DNA of 64,000 nucleotides from NCBI GenBank assembly GCA_016195815.1, contig JACPYX010000008.1, forward strand, positions 1 to 64,000. The letters are read 5' to 3'. Positions 44,814-55,550 of this stretch are shown piece by piece. A program made the translations under genes and the position numbers. The notes under the pieces were generated by a model. It ran no database searches. It was given only the letters and a program-made list of their open reading frames with translations, and was not told the origin of the DNA. Numbering within the stretch: position 1 is the stretch's first letter; each line of letters begins with the position of its first letter. This DNA comes from Chloroflexota bacterium. Lineage in GTDB: Bacteria; Chloroflexota; Anaerolineae; Anaerolineales; Villigracilaceae.

Positions 44814-45878
44814 TTATTTCTTCTTCTCGTCTGGGGTCAGCCCCATCTTGCGAGCCTGTTCGTATGAGATCACTTCCGGGTTGGTGGATTTTCCGGCGTG
44901 TTGTTCGGCGGCCTTGTTCCAGAAATCGTCCATCTCATCCTGTTTGACTTTCTTCTTGGCGCCTTTTAACAAAGCTTCCATTTCAGGGGCGGGAGGCGCG
45001 GCCGGGAGATCGCCGGTTTTGGCCTTCTGCCTGGCTGAAGCTGCGGACGGCGGCTTTTGCTCTTTGAGCTCTGCCGTCACGCCCATGGAGCGCAGGGAGC
45101 GTTCCACTTCCTTTCGTAAAGCGAACATGGCATCGATGGTGTCGGGGAGATTTCCCCGATCGGTGATTCCGTTCCCGGCCAGCAACAAAGAATAAGTAGT
45201 ATCAATCGGGATCAGGAGCAGGTCATGATCACCGCCGTTGAAAACGAAGTATTGAACGGGTATTTCCTGGCGATTGAATTTTGCGACTTTTATCCCCGCC
45301 CCAAAGATGGCCGACAGCGCCGAGAGCAGCGAGACTTCCATGCTGCTATCGCGTAAATCTCCGGCGCGCGCCATCACCATGCCGCGCTCATTGAGCAGGA
45401 AAACGGCCTGAGCTTTGATATCCTGCCTGAAGTTGGCGAGCAGGTCCGAGATCCGGGAACGACGCGCTTCGCTTTTTACATCCGATTCGGGAGGGAAGAT
45501 CGTGCGGACAAGGCCGAGGTTGCGTTCGACCACGTCCAGAAAATCGGCCAGGGGAATGGGCTTGTCAAAAAGGGCGACCGCGCCCGCATTAAGCATTTCA
45601 TCACGCGCTTTGCGGTCCGTCATGCCCGAAATCAAAATCACTTTGACCTCGGGATTCCTGGCGCGCACTTTGTGCATTAACTCGATACCGGTCATGCCGG
45701 GCAAAAGGTAATCGGCCACCAGCATGTCTATGTTGCGGCGGCCGACTTCCAACAAAGCCTCCTCGCCGGAGGGCGATTCGAAAATTTCAAGTTCGCTGTT
45801 CTTCAGCGTATCCAGTGTGGAATGCAAAAGGCGAAGGATATCGCGTTGATCGTCAACAAGCAGAATGCCGTGCCCCAT
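44814..45878 (-). CDS. Response regulator receiver + Roadblock/LC7-like domain protein
   Basis: ILLVDDQRDILRLL...DMLVADYLLPGMTGIELMHKV...ALFDKPIPL; then AVFLLNERGMVMARAGDLRDSSMEVSLLSALSAIF. Confidence 0.8.
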   Translation of the reverse strand: MGHGILLVDDQRDILRLLHSTLDTLKNSELEIFESPSGEEALLEVGRRNIDMLVADYLLPGMTGIELMHKVRARNPEVKVILISGMTDRKARDEMLNAGAVALFDKPIPLADFLDVVERNLGLVRTIFPPESDVKSEARRSRISDLLANFRQDIKAQAVFLLNERGMVMARAGDLRDSSMEVSLLSALSAIFGAGIKVAKFNRQEIPVQYFVFNGGDHDLLLIPIDTTYSLLLAGNGITDRGNLPDTIDAMFALRKEVERSLRSMGVTAELKEQKPPSAASARQKAKTGDLPAAPPAPEMEALLKGAKKKVKQDEMDDFWNKAAEQHAGKSTNPEVISYEQARKMGLTPDEKKK

Positions 45879-45891
45879 AATATCCTTTTGA

Positions 45892-46884
45892 TTACTCGGC
45901 CAGCCAGCAGGCTACCCAGTGATTGGGTTTGATCTCACGAAATTCCGGCTCTTTTTGCGAGCACATTTCGACAGCAATCGGGCAACGGGGGTGGAAGCGG
46001 CATCCGCTCGGTGGATGAAGCGGACTGGGCACATCACCCTTCAAAATGGTGCGTTTGCGCTTCATTTTCGGATCCGGAACGGGGATGGCGGACATGAGCG
46101 CCTGCGTGTACGGATGCTTGGGATCACGATAGATTTCATCGCGGCCAGCCAGTTCAACCATTTTGCCCAGGTACATGACCGCCACGCGATCAGAAATGTG
46201 TTCGACCACGCTCAAGTTATGGGCGATGAAAAGATAGGTCAAGCCGAATTCGGATTGCAGATCTTTGAGAATGTTAAGCACCTGCGATTGAATGGACACA
46301 TCCAACGCGGAAACCGGCTCATCGCAGACAATAAACTTGGGGCGCAGAGCCAGGGCGCGTGCAATTCCAATGCGCTGGCGCTGACCGCCGGAAAACTCAT
46401 GCGGATAGCGGCGGGCATGATAATGTTCCAGCCCAACCCTCTTGAGGGTATCCATCATAACATCCACGCGCTCTTTGGATGCGCCGATGTTGTGGATGTG
46501 CAGGCCTTCCATCACCGACTCGCCGATCGGCACGCGCGGATCAAGCGAAGCGTATGGGTCCTGAAAGATAATCTGCAAATCGCGGCGGGCGGCCTTCAAC
46601 TCGGCACTCTTCAACTTGAAGACATCCCTGCCGTCATAGATCACAGAGCCTGCCGTAGGTTCGATCAGGCGCAGCATGGTCCGGCCAATGGTCGTCTTGC
46701 CGCAACCCGATTCGCCCACCATGCCAAGCGTCTCGCCCTTCCTGACAATGAAGCTGACATCATCCACAGCCTGAACCTGCGCCACCACACGCTGCATGAT
46801 GCCTGCCCGAACCGGGAAGTATTTCTTCAGACCCTGCACGTTCACCAAATCTAATTTTGATTGGTTAGCGGTAATCTCGCTCAT
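45892..46884 (-). CDS. Oligopeptide ABC transporter ATP-binding protein (OppF-like)
   Basis: [50 protein letters not shown], oligo_HPY tail. Confidence 0.93.
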   Translation of the reverse strand: MSEITANQSKLDLVNVQGLKKYFPVRAGIMQRVVAQVQAVDDVSFIVRKGETLGMVGESGCGKTTIGRTMLRLIEPTAGSVIYDGRDVFKLKSAELKAARRDLQIIFQDPYASLDPRVPIGESVMEGLHIHNIGASKERVDVMMDTLKRVGLEHYHARRYPHEFSGGQRQRIGIARALALRPKFIVCDEPVSALDVSIQSQVLNILKDLQSEFGLTYLFIAHNLSVVEHISDRVAVMYLGKMVELAGRDEIYRDPKHPYTQALMSAIPVPDPKMKRKRTILKGDVPSPLHPPSGCRFHPRCPIAVEMCSQKEPEFREIKPNHWVACWLAE

Positions 46885-46904
46885 CAAATTCTCCAATAAT
46901 GTGG

Positions 46905-47930
46905 TTAACGCGCTTTAAGGGGCGCGCGGTGACCTTCCGCGTTTTGGTACAACCAGCAGCGGACGACGTGTCCGGGCTTGACTTCGGCCAAATCAGGGTC
47001 GGCCTGGGTACAGATATTCAAGCCGTGCTTGACGCGCGCCAGGCAACGCGGCGCAAAACGGCATCCAGCCGGAGGATTGATCAGGTTCGGCACAGAACCG
47101 GGGATCACATCCAAACGTTCTTTGATCTTGCCCAGCACCGGGATCGAACCAATCAGGCCTTGTGTGTATGGGTGAAGCGGGTAATCAAAAAGCTCGGTTA
47201 CTTCGGCCTGCTCCACGATCTCGCCCGCGTACATTACGGCCACACGTTCGGCCATTTCCGCGATCACACCCAGGTCATGCGTAATGAGAAGCACAGACGT
47301 GCCCATCTTCTCGCGCATATCGAGCATCAAATCCAATATCTGCGCCTGAATGGTCACATCCAGCGCAGTCGTCGGTTCATCTGCGATCAAAAGCTCTGGC
47401 ACACAAGCCAGCCCCATCGCAATCATGACGCGCTGGGCCATACCTCCCGAAAGTTCATGCGGGAAAGCCTGGGCGCGGCGCTCCGCTTCGGGAATACCGA
47501 CCATTCTCAGCAATTCCACGGCGCGCTTTTCTCCGGCCTCCTTGCCTAAATCCTGATGGATGCCCAATACCTCGGCAATTTGATCGCCTATTTTAAAGAC
47601 CGGGTTGAGCGCGGTTTGCGGCTGTTGAAAGATCATCGAAATACGGTTGCCGCGCACCTTCATCATTTCTTCTTCAGATAACTTCAACAGGTCGGTCCCG
47701 TCCAATAAAATTTCACCTTCCAACACTTTACCGGGCAGCGAAACCAGGCGCATGATCGAAAGCGACGTCACACTCTTGCCGCATCCCGACTCACCGACCA
47801 ACCCAAGTATCTCACCCGGATGGACGACAAAGTCCACGCCGTCTACGGCGTGCACCACACCATCCTCTGTAAAAAAATGCGTCTTAAGGTTTTTTACTTC
47901 CAGCAAAGGTCTCTGATCAGTCTTCGCCAC
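46905..47930 (-). CDS. Oligopeptide ABC transporter ATP-binding protein (OppD-like)
   Basis: [51 protein letters not shown]. Confidence 0.93.
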   Translation of the reverse strand: MAKTDQRPLLEVKNLKTHFFTEDGVVHAVDGVDFVVHPGEILGLVGESGCGKSVTSLSIMRLVSLPGKVLEGEILLDGTDLLKLSEEEMMKVRGNRISMIFQQPQTALNPVFKIGDQIAEVLGIHQDLGKEAGEKRAVELLRMVGIPEAERRAQAFPHELSGGMAQRVMIAMGLACVPELLIADEPTTALDVTIQAQILDLMLDMREKMGTSVLLITHDLGVIAEMAERVAVMYAGEIVEQAEVTELFDYPLHPYTQGLIGSIPVLGKIKERLDVIPGSVPNLINPPAGCRFAPRCLARVKHGLNICTQADPDLAEVKPGHVVRCWLYQNAEGHRAPLKAR

Positions 47931-47976
47931 GGCGAACTCCTCATTCAGGATTGGGGGTGATTATAGCAAAGTTTTT

Positions 47977-49923
47977 TTATTGTGACGCAGGAACTGCAAG
48001 AGAGGGCGCGCCGTAAATTCCGCTCAAGCCGCCCGGCACAGAATCAAACGGATAGTTGATGTTGCGATACGCGTCATACGTCACGCCCGAATATAACGGG
48101 ATAAATGGCAAATCCTGCGCGAGGATGGATTGAATCTCATAGGCCTGTTTCCGCGCCTGACCCAGATCGCTGGTCGAATTCAACGCCTCACACTGCGACT
48201 TCAAGAGATCGCCGTTATAACCGAATGGATTCCCGCCCCCGAACCAATCGCACAGATAACTCGGATATTCGCCCAGCCTCCAGCCGAGGATCGCCATGTC
48301 ATATTGATGGCTACTGAAGACGGCATAATTAACATTTTGAGCATCTGTGGTCTGCCAATTAACATTTATGCCAAGGTAATTCATCTGTTTTTCAACTATT
48401 CCCGGCGTTCCATACGCATCTGTTGGAGACCTTGGATCACGTTCTCTCGAAAGCAAGGTAATAGGCGGGAGATATTCTCCACCTGGCGACTTAATTCCTT
48501 TGCCAGGGTTATTCGATGTGGGTTCGCTATCCCATGAATACCCGGCTGTTTTCAAAATCTCAACAGATTTCAAAAGACGTGCAAGATCATTTAACCCGCC
48601 ACAAGGCAAGATTCCATCTACGGTATACCAGAAAGACTCTTTAGACTGAATAAATGAATTCAACGGATTTGTTGCAACAATTAAGTTCTCGCTGAAGATT
48701 CCATTCAGCGAACATCCGAATGCTTTACGCAAAATCCCATCGGCCAACTGCGGATCAGACTGATTAAACACAAGGAATTCCGCATTGTGATTTGAACTGC
48801 GCATCAAATTTTTATTATTGAATAAAGTCACATCAACAGGCTGAATGCCGGCAGGAGATAAATATTCATCCACCTTATTACTTTGAAATGCATCAAATCC
48901 TTCACCTTGATTTTGGTAAACATGATAAACAGCGCGATCAAACTTTGGCTCGCCGAACGGAAACGCGGGATTCACCTTGTTGATCCAGGCGCCATTATCC
49001 TGTCCGGCGGGAATCCAATTTCCCAGCGTCGGTTCATCTGTATCATCCAGCGCGTACAGCGATTCGTGCGCGGCATTCATGGCATTATCAAAATTTGACT
49101 GGGCTTTCGCGATATCGTTATTGGCTTCGTTAAGATCACTTTGCTGACGCGTGAGCGCGGCTTGAGCCCGTTGAGCCTCAGCGGACGTCATCGGCGCGGA
49201 TGCAATGGACAGATTGAGTGCGTTTACTTTTTGTTGAAGGTCATCTACTTTGACCTTTAGTCTTTCAATTTGTGAAGCAAGATCATTCGGCGGGAGCAAA
49301 GCCGCGGGGTCAGTGACCTTTTCAGACCAATATGCTTTTTGAACAATGGGGCCTTGCAGCGCGCCATATTGCCACACACCGACATTCGGCTGTTTCTTGA
49401 AAAAGAATTTGACCGTTTGAGCGTCAACGATTTCAGCACGATCGAGATAATCCGGGTTGTAGAAGTCGCGCCAGTCAAAGCCGAGTTGAAAGGACAGGGC
49501 TGTGTTCACAGTGAAGGCAACATCCTCGGCGGTAAATGGAGAACCGTCCGTCCAAGTCAAATCAGGTCGAAGCGGGACGGTTGCGGTAAAAAAATTTCCT
49601 TCCCGTTGAACGGGCGAGGGCATTCCGCTGGCCGCCATCGGCTCGAATTGCCGGCCGGGGATCGAGAGGCGATAAAGCCGCGGCCAATATTCGTTGCGAA
49701 CGGCGTAATTATTGTATGAATAACCTTTGGCATCGAACAAGGCCCAGACGTTCACGTCGGTCACTTTACCGATCAATGCAAAACGGATTTCGGGCGCGCG
49801 GGAAATGGGAGTCGCCGCGGGCGTGGGAATGGCCGTCGAAACGAGGGCCGTTTGAGGTCCGCATGAGGCGAGCAGAATCGCAAAGATTCCCGCGAGGGCG
49901 AATAGTCTCAAACGTATGGTCAC
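47977..49923 (-). CDS. ABC transporter substrate-binding protein (SBP_bac_5-like) with coiled-coil insert
   Basis: Lipobox LASC; LTWTDGSPFTAEDVAFTVNTAL; DMAILGWRLGEYPSYLCDWF. Confidence 0.85.
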   Translation of the reverse strand: MTIRLRLFALAGIFAILLASCGPQTALVSTAIPTPAATPISRAPEIRFALIGKVTDVNVWALFDAKGYSYNNYAVRNEYWPRLYRLSIPGRQFEPMAASGMPSPVQREGNFFTATVPLRPDLTWTDGSPFTAEDVAFTVNTALSFQLGFDWRDFYNPDYLDRAEIVDAQTVKFFFKKQPNVGVWQYGALQGPIVQKAYWSEKVTDPAALLPPNDLASQIERLKVKVDDLQQKVNALNLSIASAPMTSAEAQRAQAALTRQQSDLNEANNDIAKAQSNFDNAMNAAHESLYALDDTDEPTLGNWIPAGQDNGAWINKVNPAFPFGEPKFDRAVYHVYQNQGEGFDAFQSNKVDEYLSPAGIQPVDVTLFNNKNLMRSSNHNAEFLVFNQSDPQLADGILRKAFGCSLNGIFSENLIVATNPLNSFIQSKESFWYTVDGILPCGGLNDLARLLKSVEILKTAGYSWDSEPTSNNPGKGIKSPGGEYLPPITLLSRERDPRSPTDAYGTPGIVEKQMNYLGINVNWQTTDAQNVNYAVFSSHQYDMAILGWRLGEYPSYLCDWFGGGNPFGYNGDLLKSQCEALNSTSDLGQARKQAYEIQSILAQDLPFIPLYSGVTYDAYRNINYPFDSVPGGLSGIYGAPSLAVPASQ

Positions 49924-51884
49924 TTACAAGCCTGCCCCATATCAAAAGCTTCGACATTCCAAAGCGGATTGGCGCTGGAGTCGAGGTCGAAGTGACAGAA
50001 GTCGGCGCGCGCCGCCGCCACTTTTAGGCGATAGTAAAGCGGAATGGATGGCAGTTCGTTGGCAAAGATGGCCTGCGCCTGGCGATAGGATTCGGTATAA
50101 CTTTGCTCGCTTGGCAGGGAAGAACGGGCCGCATTACATGCGGAATCATAGGCAGGATTGTTATATCCGCTAACATTCGCGCCGACCCAAAGATTGGCCG
50201 CGTTTGGAATTTCATTGCCGATGAACCAGTTACAGGGCGGTTCTGTGTCGTTCGTGGTCATGGCGTATTCGATGAGATCGAAGCGGCGGCCGAAGAGCGG
50301 CCCCACAGGGCCGGGCGCGTATAGATCATTCTGAGTGTAATACTGCACGTTAACGCCAATGCCGCATTGCGCGAGGGATTGAGACAAAATATCTGCGGCC
50401 TGGCGGCGCTGCGCCGACTGCGTGGTGAAATAATTTAACATCAACGATGTACCTGCCGCAACGTTCTTGACGGTGACCGCCTGCCGCGGCGTGGCAGGAT
50501 TGCCATCGAGATCCCTCCAACCCACTTGCTCAAGCAACTGAGTCCCTGCGCGGGGGTCAAAGGAATAGGCGGGAATACTGCCGTCATAAAGCGGATGGTT
50601 GGGCGGGAGAAAACTGCCCGGCACGGATGATTGGCCGAACAACACGGTGTCAACTATTTTCTGGCGATCAAGACACAAAGCCATCGCCTGGCGTGTGCGC
50701 GGGTCGGCGAGAATATCCTGGCGGTCGCCCTTTTCTGTGTTATAGCCATCATCGTAAGATGCGGGAGCGATGCCAAGCCCAAGCCATTCAATGGACATGC
50801 CCGGCGTGAAAAGCGCCTGGGCTTCTCCCGATTGCTGCAGTTGTTGAAGCAGGGCCACTTGTGTATCGAGACGAATGCTTGGGTCAAGAACATCGCACCG
50901 TCCGGCAGTTAGTTCACTGATGGCAGTATTCGGGTCGGGGATAAAACGAAAGGTCAGTTGATCGAATTTTGGATAGCCTTCGGCGGCGCGGAAGTAATAT
51001 GGATTCCTAACAAGCGTAATGCGGTCACCTGTGACCCATTCCTGCATCATATACGGTCCCCAGCCAATGGGTGCGCGTGAAGCGGCGTCTATCTGCGGGA
51101 GGTCGGCGGCCGTGAATTGACTCCAGACATGCTTGGGCGCGGGACTCCAAAAATTGGTGAAAAATGTCGGGTCAATAAAACCGGGCACGCCCCACCATTG
51201 GGTGGTGGCGGAGTCTGTGGCTTCGTAAGTCTGGGTGCGGTCTATAAGAAATTTCGAGCCCTTCGTGTTTTTGTCGGCGGCAAGTTGATAAGCGTAAACC
51301 GAATCGTCGGCAGTCAGCGGCGTGCCGTCAGACCAGGTGATGTCGGGTCGCAGGCGGAAGTTGACGATCATTTGATCCATTTGCAAAGAGCTGACACCGT
51401 CATAGGTGATGGTGCATTCAGCCGTTCGGCAACTGGCGGGACGCACCCGCACACCTGCCGCGAGCGCAGTAAGGCTGCCGGACGCGTCCACGATCAGACT
51501 GCCCGGCGAAACAGTGATGGGCGTGATCTGTGCATCGCCATCCGCCAGGTTGGGCAATTTTTGCAGGATGACCGGCAGATATTCATAACCGACCGTGTCT
51601 ATTGGCCCGTCGTCAATGGCGGCCAGCACGCTGAGCGCCGCGTCATTCGGACCCGCGAACGGGTACAACGTATTCGGCTCTGATCCCAGGCAGACGGTTA
51701 ACACGCGCGGCGCTGTTGGCGCGGATGTGAGAATAGGCGCGGGACTGACGGCCTCAGGCGTGGATGCCGCGCCGCTGCGGGCGGGCAATCCACATGCGGA
51801 GAGCAGAAAAACCAAAAGGGTTGATAAGCTGAATAGTTTTAAAAACCGGCCATTCGTCCCGATCATGTGCGCTCCTTTATTCAT
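49920..51884 (-). CDS. ABC transporter substrate-binding protein (SBP_bac_5-like)
   Basis: Lipobox LSAC; ITWSDGTPLTADDSVYAYQLA; RQAMALCLDRQKIVDTV; ATGA overlap with next gene. Confidence 0.9.
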   Translation of the reverse strand: MNKGAHMIGTNGRFLKLFSLSTLLVFLLSACGLPARSGAASTPEAVSPAPILTSAPTAPRVLTVCLGSEPNTLYPFAGPNDAALSVLAAIDDGPIDTVGYEYLPVILQKLPNLADGDAQITPITVSPGSLIVDASGSLTALAAGVRVRPASCRTAECTITYDGVSSLQMDQMIVNFRLRPDITWSDGTPLTADDSVYAYQLAADKNTKGSKFLIDRTQTYEATDSATTQWWGVPGFIDPTFFTNFWSPAPKHVWSQFTAADLPQIDAASRAPIGWGPYMMQEWVTGDRITLVRNPYYFRAAEGYPKFDQLTFRFIPDPNTAISELTAGRCDVLDPSIRLDTQVALLQQLQQSGEAQALFTPGMSIEWLGLGIAPASYDDGYNTEKGDRQDILADPRTRQAMALCLDRQKIVDTVLFGQSSVPGSFLPPNHPLYDGSIPAYSFDPRAGTQLLEQVGWRDLDGNPATPRQAVTVKNVAAGTSLMLNYFTTQSAQRRQAADILSQSLAQCGIGVNVQYYTQNDLYAPGPVGPLFGRRFDLIEYAMTTNDTEPPCNWFIGNEIPNAANLWVGANVSGYNNPAYDSACNAARSSLPSEQSYTESYRQAQAIFANELPSIPLYYRLKVAAARADFCHFDLDSSANPLWNVEAFDMGQACK

Positions 51885-51886
51885 TG

Positions 51887-51924
51887 AAAATAGGATTCGG
51901 GTTAAAAAACCTGAATCCTATTTT
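51887..51924 (-). terminator. Hairpin upstream of SBP gene
   Basis: aaaataggattcgggtt-aaaa-aacctgaatcctatttt, 17 bp arms with one G-T. Confidence 0.65.
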
Positions 51925-51992
51925 ATCCTTTATGGCGGGTTTTTGCCCTGCCATTGCAGTGCACACCAGCGCCTAATTGGCCGGTCATTTCG

Positions 51993-52193
51993 TTATTTTC
52001 GGCGCTCCTTAATGTACGATGCAGCGCCAATGGTGCCGAGGAGCAGGCCAATGAACGACGATATGTATGAAAAGAAATTCAGGAAGAACGTTGATGGGAT
52101 GATGCGAATCACCATGAGAAACGGCAGGGCCACACCCAGCAAAGACAGGATGAAACCGACCAATATCAATTGGATGGGACTTAGGTGGATCAT
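51993..52193 (-). CDS. Small two-TM protein of unknown function
   Basis: 66 aa MIHLSPIQLILVGFILSLLGVALPFLMVIRIIPSTFFLNFFSYISSFIGLLLGTIGAASYIKERRK; ATGA overlap with upstream ATPase gene. Confidence 0.65.
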   Translation of the reverse strand: MIHLSPIQLILVGFILSLLGVALPFLMVIRIIPSTFFLNFFSYISSFIGLLLGTIGAASYIKERRK

Positions 52194-53218
52194 TTTTCGT
52201 AAAGCCAGCAGGCCACCAGGTGGCCGGGCTCGGGTTCGAAATCGGGCGGCTCTTTGACTTCACAAAGGCCTTTGATCATCTTGGAGCAGCGCGGGTGAAA
52301 ACGGCATCCCGTTGGCGGATTCACGAGACTCGGCGGTTCGCCCGGAGGAATCTCTTTGAAAGTCTCCGCGTTCTTCGCATCCGGTTCGGATGTGCCGGTG
52401 AGCAGCGCCACTGTGTAAGGATGCAAAGGGTTATCAAGAACCTGACGAACCCTGGCCTTCTCAACCAGGTTGCCTGCGTACATGACGAAGATACGCTCGG
52501 AGAAATAACTCACGGTGGCGAGATCGTGCGTTATATAAATAACAGAAAGGTTGTGCGTTGCCTGCAAGCCGCTCAGAAGTTTGAGAATTTCCACACGCAC
52601 AGACGCATCAAGCATGGAGACCGGCTCATCGGCCACCAGGAACTTTGGATTCATAATCATGGCGCGCGCGATCACGACGCGCTGCTGCTGTCCGCCACTC
52701 AACATGTGCGGGAATTTGGGCAGGAAGTCGTCTACCGGGCTCATTTTGACTTCTTCAAGGGCCTTGCGGATGCGTTGATCGCGTTCTTCCTTGTTCTTGA
52801 CGCCGCCAATGATCAAAGGCTCCTCAAGAATCTTTTGAACACTCATAAATGAGGGCAACGCGCCGTACGGATCCTGCTGGACATAACCGACATGGGAGTG
52901 ATACCAGTGCATTCCTTTTGTATCAAGCTCCTTGAGATTCTGATTATCGAAGATGATCTCGCCTTTGGTCGGTTTATGCAGGCCCAGAATTGTTTTCATG
53001 AGGCTCGATTTTCCACAACCGCTTTCCCCCACCACGGCAATTGTCTCGCCGCTGTAAACGTCAAATGTGACCCCATCCACAGCCTTGACGTACCCGGCAT
53101 GACCGAATCCGAAACGCCTCAATTCAAACCAAACATGCAGGTCTTCAATGGAGAGCAGGACCTTTCTTTTATTATCTTCTTTCTTTTCAACCGCTGTCGA
53201 CTTCACATCAGCAATCAT
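52190..53218 (-). CDS. Peptide ABC transporter ATP-binding protein (OppF/DppF-like)
   Basis: [51 protein letters not shown]; start at MIADVKS preferred over the TTG at 53329. Confidence 0.92.
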   Translation of the reverse strand: MIADVKSTAVEKKEDNKRKVLLSIEDLHVWFELRRFGFGHAGYVKAVDGVTFDVYSGETIAVVGESGCGKSSLMKTILGLHKPTKGEIIFDNQNLKELDTKGMHWYHSHVGYVQQDPYGALPSFMSVQKILEEPLIIGGVKNKEERDQRIRKALEEVKMSPVDDFLPKFPHMLSGGQQQRVVIARAMIMNPKFLVADEPVSMLDASVRVEILKLLSGLQATHNLSVIYITHDLATVSYFSERIFVMYAGNLVEKARVRQVLDNPLHPYTVALLTGTSEPDAKNAETFKEIPPGEPPSLVNPPTGCRFHPRCSKMIKGLCEVKEPPDFEPEPGHLVACWLYEK

Positions 53219-53231
53219 GACCTGCTCCTGC

Positions 53232-54191
53232 TCAAGAATATAACCAACACTTAACTTTGCGGCCATCTTTTTCGACCATAGGCGGATCCTGAACGCACTT
53301 CTCAAAACGCGACGGGCAGCGATCCGCAAAACGACAACCCGTGGGAAGGTTAATCAGGCTTGGCGGCCTGCCTGTGATAAATTCGGGCTCTTTATCGCCA
53401 TGCAATCTTGGCACGCTGGCCATAAGTTTTTGAGAGTAGGGATGAAGCGGTTTGGCAAAGAAACGGTAGGCATCGCTGACTTCAACAATCTGCCCGGCGT
53501 ACATGACTGCCACATCGTCGGCCAATTCGCTGGAAGTGGCGATGTCGTGAGTGATCAAAATGAAACTGACGCCCAGTTCCTTTTTGAGGCGTTTCAAAAC
53601 ATTGAAGATGTTGGCCTGAGTCAAAACGTCCAAAGCGGAGGTCGGCTCGTCCAGAATAATCAGATTGGGCGAAGTGACGAGCGCCATGGCAATCGCCACG
53701 CGCTGACGCATCCCGCCGCTTAACTCAAAGGGATAGCGGCTGATGAAATCTTCTGGCACACCCACATGCTGGAACATTTTCCTCACCAAAGAGATGGCCT
53801 CGGTCTTGTCCACGCCGAGGTGAACAATGGCAGGCTCAGCCACTTGTTCACCCACACGAATAACTGGATTCAAGGCATTCATGGCGGCCTGCGGCACCAT
53901 GGAGATGGCGGCCCAGCGAACATTCTGTCGAAATTCCTCTTCACTGAGAGTCATTACGTCTTTGCCATCCAAATAGACATGCCCGGAATAGGTACTAACA
54001 TTACGAGGCAAAAGCCGCAGAATAGCTTTGGCAAGTGAGCTCTTTCCGCAACCCGATTCGCCCAAAATCACAACCGCGCGGTTAGAAACGAGATCGAAGT
54101 TCACTCCATCCACTGCCTGGACGGTGCCATGTGTGGTACCGAAATACAATACTAATTCTTCAATACGAAGAAGTTTATTGTTCTGCGACAT
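53232..54191 (-). CDS. Peptide ABC transporter ATP-binding protein (OppD/DppD-like)
   Basis: [52 protein letters not shown]. Confidence 0.93.
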   Translation of the reverse strand: MSQNNKLLRIEELVLYFGTTHGTVQAVDGVNFDLVSNRAVVILGESGCGKSSLAKAILRLLPRNVSTYSGHVYLDGKDVMTLSEEEFRQNVRWAAISMVPQAAMNALNPVIRVGEQVAEPAIVHLGVDKTEAISLVRKMFQHVGVPEDFISRYPFELSGGMRQRVAIAMALVTSPNLIILDEPTSALDVLTQANIFNVLKRLKKELGVSFILITHDIATSSELADDVAVMYAGQIVEVSDAYRFFAKPLHPYSQKLMASVPRLHGDKEPEFITGRPPSLINLPTGCRFADRCPSRFEKCVQDPPMVEKDGRKVKCWLYS

Positions 54192-54195
54192 TGAT

Positions 54196-55548
54196 TTATA
54201 TATCCCTTAATCTTGGATTGAAAATGCGGTCCAGCGCAAAGCCCAGCATTGCAAAGCCCAAGCCTGTCAACATCAGCAATACAGCCGGCTCCAAGACCCA
54301 ATAATACCGTCCGCTATACAGTGCGCCGTCGGCGAAGGCATTCTCGATAATCTTGCCCCAGGTCGGCAGGACCGGATCGCCCAGTCCCAGTACTGCGAGC
54401 GACGCTTCGAGGAACACAAACGACGGAACCGAGGAGACCAGGGCCGGGATCAACAAGGGAATCATGCGCGGTATCAAGTAAGAAAAGATAATACGCACAT
54501 TTGAAGCGCCGTAAGCCCGGGCCGCTTCAATATAAGGCGACTCTTTGGACTGGAGGAAAATGGCGCGGTATGTCTTTATCTGACCCGAGAAAATGCTAAG
54601 CAGGACCGTGACTCCCAATATCACCCAGATACTACGCGAGTAAAACGTGCCGACCATGATCAGGATAGCAAGGAAGGGCAGGACAAGGTTTATTTCAGTG
54701 ATGCGCTGGATCAATTCATCCAGCCAGCCCCCGTACCAGCTTCCAACGGCGGCAATGATCATGGTCAGAAGCGATGTGCCCAGCGCCGCAATTAGGCCAA
54801 ACGCCAAAGCGACTGGTGTACCCCACAACAAAGGCAGGAGAAGATCGCGGCGATATAGATCCGTCCCCGCCCATCCGTAAAGCTGGCCATGAAATACAAA
54901 CTCGGCATCAATATCCGACCCGGCTTCAAAAGTTGTCCCGGTGATTACCAGCTGATATTGCCCTTTTATGGGCAGTGGGTTTTTAGCTTTGGGATCCACA
55001 AAGAGAGCTTGTATGAGCATGACCGCATTATCAGTCTTCAACCTTTTCTGGAGTCTCGGATCCTGGGAAAACCGATAGGTCTGCTTGCGATCCACAGCCA
55101 TATCGGCAATCCGTATCTTTCTGCCATCCGGTGTGATCCAGGAAACGGAAACAAACGGAAGTTTCTCACTGAATTTTGTTGTGAAGTACAGGATCATTTC
55201 CTGGGGATATCCATCATAGGAATAATCGAATGAATAATTGATATCCACAGTGGAGGAGCCTTGAGCGCCGGGGGTGACTGTCTTCGTCATACTCCCATTG
55301 GCGCTGCTAACAAAAAAGGATACGGGTTCTTTCTTGCTGCTAAAAACATTGAACCATGCCGGCGGCGCATATTTTGGATTTTGATACCAAACATCCTCTC
55401 CTCCGCGCCAGAGCCGGACTGCTTCGTTGTAGGGAATGGTTGCCAAAGCATAAATCGAGATGACTAGAAGAAAGAGAATGACCACCAACCCAACCACTGC
55501 CGATGGATAGCGTACTAGTTCGCGGAACGAGTTTTTCAATGCATTCAT
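54196..55548 (-). CDS. Peptide ABC transporter permease (OppC-like) with large extracytoplasmic insert
   Basis: BPD_transp_1 signature EAARAYGASNVRIIFSYLIPRMIPLLI; 450 aa. Confidence 0.9.
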   Translation of the reverse strand: MNALKNSFRELVRYPSAVVGLVVILFLLVISIYALATIPYNEAVRLWRGGEDVWYQNPKYAPPAWFNVFSSKKEPVSFFVSSANGSMTKTVTPGAQGSSTVDINYSFDYSYDGYPQEMILYFTTKFSEKLPFVSVSWITPDGRKIRIADMAVDRKQTYRFSQDPRLQKRLKTDNAVMLIQALFVDPKAKNPLPIKGQYQLVITGTTFEAGSDIDAEFVFHGQLYGWAGTDLYRRDLLLPLLWGTPVALAFGLIAALGTSLLTMIIAAVGSWYGGWLDELIQRITEINLVLPFLAILIMVGTFYSRSIWVILGVTVLLSIFSGQIKTYRAIFLQSKESPYIEAARAYGASNVRIIFSYLIPRMIPLLIPALVSSVPSFVFLEASLAVLGLGDPVLPTWGKIIENAFADGALYSGRYYWVLEPAVLLMLTGLGFAMLGFALDRIFNPRLRDI

Positions 55549-55550
55549 GA

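Noticed and set aside
45919-46854. 311 aa plus-strand ORF antisense to the OppF-like gene
   Set aside because: Shadow ORF of a strongly supported ATPase gene; its sequence has no recognisable domain.
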